From NCBI GenBank assembly GCA_003641545.1, contig QNAU01000031.1:1-9990 (forward strand): a DNA stretch of 9,990 bases, written 5' to 3'. The translations under genes and the position numbers were made by a program. Origin of the DNA: Thermotoga sp. (GTDB taxonomy: Bacteria > Thermotogota > Thermotogae > B21-G9). This document shows, piece by piece, positions 6,959 through 9,990 of the stretch (position 1 is the stretch's first letter; every line of letters begins with the position of its first letter). The notes beneath the pieces were generated by a model that saw only the letters and a program-made list of their open reading frames with translations, did no database searches and was not told the origin of the DNA.

Positions 6959-7878
6959 GGGTTCAGAAGAAAAGGTGAGTTAGGATCATGCTTTCTGTAA
7001 TTCCTCAAAGCTCTTTCATGGCTCGAAACCGCATAACAATACACACATCCGTGAAGACATGTATCGTACATCCCGACATCCTTACTTTTGACACATCCAC
7101 AGAATTTCCTTTGATTTTCATCCTTCTTCGAGTTCACCTTTATTTTGAACAATCTCCATATCAGTTCGTCATCTATACACTTTCCCCTCTTTATTCCAAA
7201 GACCTCGAGATTCGTCTCCGTTGCACAACTGACAATTTCTAAGTTCTTCGACTTGGATACATCCACAATAGTTTCCATCATTTTCGACATCGATGGATCG
7301 TTCAAATCGAATTTCTCGACCAACTTCACACCTGCTTTTCCAAGATTCTTCTTTGTTTTTCTGTACAGATCGAGGAAACTTATGACGACCCTCCCAGCGT
7401 AATCTCCAAGTTTGGTGATTATCTTCTCAAAATTTTTCATGTGAAATTCCGCATCCATCTCATCTGTCAGTATGATTGGATCGTATCTGAGTATGATCCT
7501 CTCCTTGCCGATCCTGTCGGAGAGTCTTCGAAAAACCTCGACAGTTCTTTCAAGTGAAGGAACGAACCTGTCGAGACTTCTTGGATAGTTCAGCACGGTG
7601 TAATGGAAGTAATATCTGTATCCAGCACGATCCAACTCATCGAGATGAGGAATGAGAGGTGATGGATTCCTCGTCCAGAAGACTATCACCTTCACATCCT
7701 CCGGTCTCAACGAAATCTTCTGCACCTGTTTCCTGTTGAATGGATTGATGAAGCAGAAGTATCCCCTTTTTATGGAATTCGTGAACCATCTCGAATAAAA
7801 AGCAGGTATATCCGTTCTCCTGCTCGCCGATATTATCTCGTATCTTCCAAGGTAACCGTGGTCACAACCACCGACCAT
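6946..7878 (-). CDS. DUF1848 family protein with C-terminal CX3CX2C motif
   Basis: Function unknown. The 310 residues match the DUF1848 family throughout: IISASRRTDIPAFY (15-28), FINPFN, VIVFWTRNPSPL (64-75), ILRYDPIIL (129-137), VVISFLDLY (164-172), CIDD, then a cysteine-rich tail. Cysteines at 218, 234, 260, 262, 274, 278 and 281 suggest an iron-sulphur or zinc site; 274-281 reads CLHGCVYC, i.e. CX3CX2C followed by Tyr, the spacing of radical SAM enzymes but at the C-terminus. No signal peptide, so probably cytosolic. ATG 7878 is the only standard start before the conserved block; it lies 46 bases inside the upstream lipoprotein gene, with GGGGATGG about 9 bases before it. Its last 8 bases overlap the convergent aminopeptidase-like gene. 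Confidence 0.9.
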   Translation of the reverse strand: MVGGCDHGYLGRYEIISASRRTDIPAFYSRWFTNSIKRGYFCFINPFNRKQVQKISLRPEDVKVIVFWTRNPSPLIPHLDELDRAGYRYYFHYTVLNYPRSLDRFVPSLERTVEVFRRLSDRIGKERIILRYDPIILTDEMDAEFHMKNFEKIITKLGDYAGRVVISFLDLYRKTKKNLGKAGVKLVEKFDLNDPSMSKMMETIVDVSKSKNLEIVSCATETNLEVFGIKRGKCIDDELIWRLFKIKVNSKKDENQRKFCGCVKSKDVGMYDTCLHGCVYCYAVSSHERALRNYRKHDPNSPFLLNPEFT

Positions 7879-9020
7879 TCCGAATAACCATCCCCATTGA
7901 AGGCTCTCATCCTGTAATAATACCTCGTGGATGGTTTCAAATCCACATCCTCGTAGTGTTTCACATCCTTTCCAAGGATGGCTATCCTCACGAAATCCGT
8001 GTCGTTCGTTCGTCTTTGAATTTCAAATCCTTCGTGTTCATCGGAGCCGTAATTCCATGTGAGATGTATGCTGTAATTTGTTACATCGGTTATCTCGAAA
8101 TCTTCGACATCTGGGAGAACGATTTTCGGTGGAACTTTGATGTTCAAAATACCTGGATTCATCTTCGATACGCCCCTGTATCCTACAACCCTGTAGGTGT
8201 AGAATTTCTCCTGTTCCACCTCGTTATCCACGAAGCTCTTCGAATTTCCCGGCACCTTCGCCAGAAGGATCCAATCCTTTCCTTCCTCTTTTCTCCATAT
8301 CTCGAAACCATCGAGATCGTTCAGTTCGCAATCCCAAGCTAAGTGAACCTCGGTCGGCATCACCCTATCTGCCGAAAGGTTGATCACGGAGTATGGAATC
8401 GGAATATCCACGGTAATACTCACCTGATCCGACCACTCAGAAACATAATCTCCCTTTCTCGCCCTGATCCTGTAATGATATGTCAACCCTTCCAGAATAT
8501 TTCCATCCTCGAATTCCTCACCGTCCACATTCTCAACTATCGAAGGTTCATCCCCATCCAACCATTTCATAATTTCAAACCTGACATTCGATCTGTTCGT
8601 GTTTTTCCACTTGAGTTTGATCTTCCTTTCAACTCTATCGAGTTCTGGGTCCTCAACGATGGGAACATGGGGTACCCTTTCGAGAGTTCTGATCTCGAGA
8701 GGATAAGACCAGTCCGATTTTCTGATACCCTTTATCGCCCGCACCCTGTAGTAGTAAATCTCATCTGGGTTTAAACCTGTGTCTTCGAACTCCTTCCCTT
8801 CGACCTCACCCACCGTCTCGAATGTTCCACCATCTTTTTTCCTCTGAATCTCGAAACTATCACTCCTCGCAAAATAGTCCCATCTTATTTTAACCGTCGT
8901 TTCATCCACGTATTCGGTTTTGAGATTCTGGGGGATCAGCATTTTCACCGTGCTGGAACAGGAACAGAGGAAAATGATGATGAACAGAATCACGAAGAAG
9001 ATGAAAGTGTATTTTCCCAC
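7833..9020 (-). CDS. Fibronectin type III-repeat lipoprotein
   Basis: Secreted or surface-anchored protein of unknown role, 395 residues. Start chosen at GTG 9020 because GGAGGTGA stands 7 bases before it; a GTG 18 bases further upstream overlaps that site. The N-terminus is a lipoprotein signal peptide: MGKYTF, a hydrophobic stretch (about 5-18), then LCSC with Cys21 the likely lipidated residue (Cys19 as alternative). The rest is four fibronectin III-like domains, roughly 28-115, 116-206, 207-297 and 298-391. Each shows the V-x-L/I-x-W strand (IRWDY, LKWKN, LAWDC, LTWNY), FEI, and a late YYYRVRA-like strand. No catalytic domain is evident, so a binding or adhesion role is inferred. It is the first gene of a two-gene unit with the DUF1848 protein. 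Confidence 0.9.
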   Translation of the reverse strand: MGKYTFIFFVILFIIIFLCSCSSTVKMLIPQNLKTEYVDETTVKIRWDYFARSDSFEIQRKKDGGTFETVGEVEGKEFEDTGLNPDEIYYYRVRAIKGIRKSDWSYPLEIRTLERVPHVPIVEDPELDRVERKIKLKWKNTNRSNVRFEIMKWLDGDEPSIVENVDGEEFEDGNILEGLTYHYRIRARKGDYVSEWSDQVSITVDIPIPYSVINLSADRVMPTEVHLAWDCELNDLDGFEIWRKEEGKDWILLAKVPGNSKSFVDNEVEQEKFYTYRVVGYRGVSKMNPGILNIKVPPKIVLPDVEDFEITDVTNYSIHLTWNYGSDEHEGFEIQRRTNDTDFVRIAILGKDVKHYEDVDLKPSTRYYYRMRAFNGDGYSEWSVVVTTVTLEDTR

Positions 9021-9141
9021 GCTACCTTCACCTCCCACTTCATTGGTTCTCTTTATAATTCACCATGAAGGAGGGAATTCCCGAGCTGATATTGATGAAC
9101 TTGTGAAAGTGGAGGCAACCCAATATGACCTCTCTGCAGAG
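9021..9141. other. Intergenic region upstream of the lipoprotein gene
   Basis: Holds the lipoprotein ribosome binding site and an AT-rich TATAAA on the - strand (plus coordinates 9052-9057), about 32 bases before GTG 9020, which could be a -10 element; no convincing -35 is seen. TATAAT also reads on the + strand at 9054-9059 without a good -35. The - strand frame after the nucleotidyltransferase stop continues open for some 30 codons and may be decayed coding DNA. Confidence 0.4.
9029..9036 (-). promoter_or_regulatory. Shine-Dalgarno site that sets the lipoprotein start
   Basis: On the - strand GGAGGTGA occurs 7 bases before GTG 9020. It lies inside the reading frame if the upstream GTG at 9038 is used, so it favours 9020 as the true start. 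Confidence 0.75.
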
Positions 9142-9354
9142 TTATCTTCCCCTGGAATTCAAGGTTGTGAGATCGACTTTCTCACTTATTTCATCCTCTA
9201 TCTCCTGTTTTATCCCGATGAATTCGAGTAGATCCATCTTTCTGTCGAATTTCACCAAAACGTCCACATCGCTGTCTTTCTTCCAATCATCCCTGACACG
9301 CGAACCGAATATGGCTATCTTTACCGCACCATTTTTCCTGAGTATATCCACCAT
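9142..9354 (-). CDS. MntA-like minimal nucleotidyltransferase, C-terminally short
   Basis: A 70-residue protein of the minimal nucleotidyltransferase (pol beta superfamily) group. The catalytic signature is intact: IAIFGSRVRDD (13-23) with Gly17-Ser18, SDVDVLV (28-34) with Asp29 and Asp31, and a third acid Asp61 in KVDL. Family members are usually about 95-100 residues; this one stops right after the third acid, losing the final helix. In the same frame beyond the stop a short REVIL-like stretch resembles the missing helix, which suggests decay by a stop or small deletion. No ribosome binding site is obvious before ATG 9354. MntA proteins normally pair with a HEPN (HepT) gene as a toxin-antitoxin; none is present here. 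Could be a small functional protein or a pseudogene. Confidence 0.6.
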   Translation of the reverse strand: MVDILRKNGAVKIAIFGSRVRDDWKKDSDVDVLVKFDRKMDLLEFIGIKQEIEDEISEKVDLTTLNSRGR

Positions 9355-9357
9355 CTG

Positions 9358-9573
9358 TACAGGATAAAGAACGAGACGGATGAAGGGGTAGAGTATGAGG
9401 GTAGAAAGGTGGTTCTTTCAGGTAAGGCACTGGAATTTGTGGCGAAGAAGCTGGCACTACGGGGAAAGAAGAAGTTGTTGTGGAAGATCAGGATGGAAGA
9501 TGAAGGGAAGAGCCACAGGGTGATGAGTGTCGAAAAGATAGGTGAATTGAGGAGAAGAATATTTGAGAGATAG
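9358..9573 (+). other. Unidentified coding-like frame (gene remnant or small basic protein)
   Basis: In the + strand frame ending at TAG 9571-9573 the codons look native (AAG, AGG, GAG-rich) and give a sensible hydrophilic sequence, with segments YRIKNETDEGVEYEGRK, VVLSGKALEFVAKKLA and a C-terminal VEKIGELRRRIFER. I do not recognise the family. A possible start is GTG 9409, with GAGGG at 9397-9401, which would give a 54-residue basic protein. The frame remains open upstream to 9232, but there it is antisense to the nucleotidyltransferase and probably not coding. The intrinsic terminator straddling its stop codon supports a real 3' gene end. Most likely the tail of a gene whose front was lost in the event that placed the nucleotidyltransferase fragment beside it. 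Confidence 0.35.
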
Positions 9574-9618
9574 AGGATGAATCAGTTGTTTGGTTCGTAT
9601 ATTCTATCTCCTTTTTTT
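9567..9618 (+). terminator. Rho-independent terminator after the + strand remnant
   Basis: An outer 8-bp stem GAGATAGA (9567-9574) / TCTATCTC (9603-9610) encloses an inner 6-bp stem GAATCA (9579-9584) / TGGTTC (9591-9596, one G-U pair), followed by C and seven T residues (9612-9618). It overlaps the stop at 9571-9573 and should end + strand transcripts before the gene starting at 9729. GC content of the stem is modest for a thermophile. Confidence 0.6.
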
Positions 9619-9643
9619 CAATAAAGCAATGGCTCTTTTCTCG

Positions 9644-9690
9644 TTGGAAGAAAAAGCGCGCTATATATTTTGTTTGGTGATAAAATAAGA
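9644..9690 (+). promoter_or_regulatory. Possible promoter region of the sensory gene
   Basis: After the terminator an AT-rich block contains TTGGAA (9644-9649), TATATT (9664-9669) and TAAAAT (9681-9686). No pair has the ideal 17-base spacing (the first two are 14 apart), so the element cannot be fixed; a promoter here is expected because the preceding terminator isolates the gene. A short inverted repeat AGGGT-TT-ACCCT follows at 9692-9703. Confidence 0.25.
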
Positions 9691-9728
9691 AAGGGTTTAC
9701 CCTAAGTAAAAGAAGAAGGAGTGATTCT

Positions 9729-9990
9729 ATGACGATCAAAAAGAAGGTCTGGCTCAGCATCATCATATCCGTGATAATCGTTTTGATGGGTCTATTCATC
9801 ATACCATCCATATCACAAAAAGTCATCGGGAATTTCAAAGATAGATACCGTATGATCTCAATACTCAACGATTTGAACCATGCAACTTACATGTTCACAA
9901 AAGGTGATATCCAATACGGTGAAATCATGAAAAAATACGATGAAGCATTTGCATATGCTCAGAAAATGAATCTCACCGATTTGGCGAACA
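9729..9990 (+). CDS. Membrane-anchored sensory protein, MCP-like N-terminus (3' partial)
   Basis: ATG 9729 is preceded by AAGGAGTGAT with 7 bases between GGAG and the start, one of the best ribosome binding sites in the window. The visible 87 residues begin MTIKKKVWLS, then a hydrophobic membrane helix (about 8-27), then a polar alpha-helical region (about 30-87) with DRYRMISILNDLNHATYMF and MKKYDEAFAYAQKM. A short positive N-terminus, one membrane helix and a helical extracytoplasmic sensor is the usual plan of methyl-accepting chemotaxis proteins and of some sensor kinases. The second membrane helix, HAMP and signalling domains would lie beyond the edge, so chemotaxis is a guess; a membrane protein is well supported. 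Confidence 0.75.
   Translation, partial: MTIKKKVWLSIIISVIIVLMGLFIIPSISQKVIGNFKDRYRMISILNDLNHATYMFTKGDIQYGEIMKKYDEAFAYAQKMNLTDLAN

Noticed and set aside
6988..7402. Overlapping + strand open frames antisense to DUF1848
   Set aside because: Phe/Ser/Thr-rich shadows of the Lys/Glu-rich DUF1848 coding strand.
7956..8774. Two long back-to-back + strand open frames antisense to the lipoprotein gene
   Set aside because: They mirror the fibronectin III-like codons, have no ribosome binding sites or recognisable domains, and the opposite strand is clearly coding.
8920..9231. A 103-codon + strand open frame
   Set aside because: Its first part is antisense to the lipoprotein signal peptide and its last part to the nucleotidyltransferase; the translation is low-complexity and hydrophobic without a family match.
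9655..9662. AGCGCGCT palindrome as a terminator or operator
   Set aside because: Eight bases with no loop and no T-run of useful length directly after it; too short to interpret.
9676..9683. Sigma-28-like -10 (GGTGATAA resembling GCCGATAA) before the sensory gene
   Set aside because: No TAAA element at the required 15-16 base distance; match is only 6 of 8.
1..9990. CRISPR arrays, tRNA or rRNA genes, insertion sequences
   Set aside because: No regularly spaced repeats, cloverleaf-like sequences, transposase frames or terminal inverted repeats were seen.

Overview
The window looks like chromosomal DNA from a member of the Thermotogota, probably in the Thermotoga/Pseudothermotoga range. This rests on AGA/AGG-dominated arginine codons, frequent ATA isoleucine and AAG/GAG codons, moderate GC, purine-rich ribosome binding sites, very tight gene packing and the overall look of the proteins. 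It is an inference from composition and gene style; no rRNA or other phylogenetic marker is present.

Positions 1-6953 (+ strand) read as one long operon. It starts inside a gene for an extracellular PotD-like solute-binding protein, followed by two inner-membrane permeases and an ATPase: a complete Pot/Fbp-type ABC importer. With only 32 bases between, it continues into a nucleoside phosphorylase whose active-site segments resemble purine rather than uridine phosphorylases, then an adenine deaminase family protein (ATGA overlap), then a short M29-type (AmpS/AmpT-like) putative aminopeptidase. The layout suggests import of a purine-containing or related compound, phosphorolysis of the nucleoside and deamination of the freed base. 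The importer family is usually annotated for polyamines, and both purine enzymes carry changes at normally conserved active-site positions, so the real substrate is open. This is the strongest candidate for an undescribed system in the window.

Positions 6946-9020 (- strand) hold a two-gene unit transcribed towards that operon: a lipoprotein made of four fibronectin type III-like domains, then a DUF1848 protein whose start lies 46 bases inside the lipoprotein gene. DUF1848 ends in a cysteine-rich tail containing CX3CX2C. The two convergent operons meet in an 18-bp perfect palindrome, so that both end with the same Glu-Phe-Thr-stop and overlap by 8 bases with no terminator visible.

Positions 9021-9728 look like a rearrangement scar: a C-terminally short MntA-like nucleotidyltransferase on the - strand, abutting a coding-like + strand frame that ends at 9573 in a good intrinsic terminator. 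From 9729 to the window end, a new + strand gene begins with a strong ribosome binding site. It encodes the N-terminus of a membrane-anchored, probably sensory, protein and runs off the edge.
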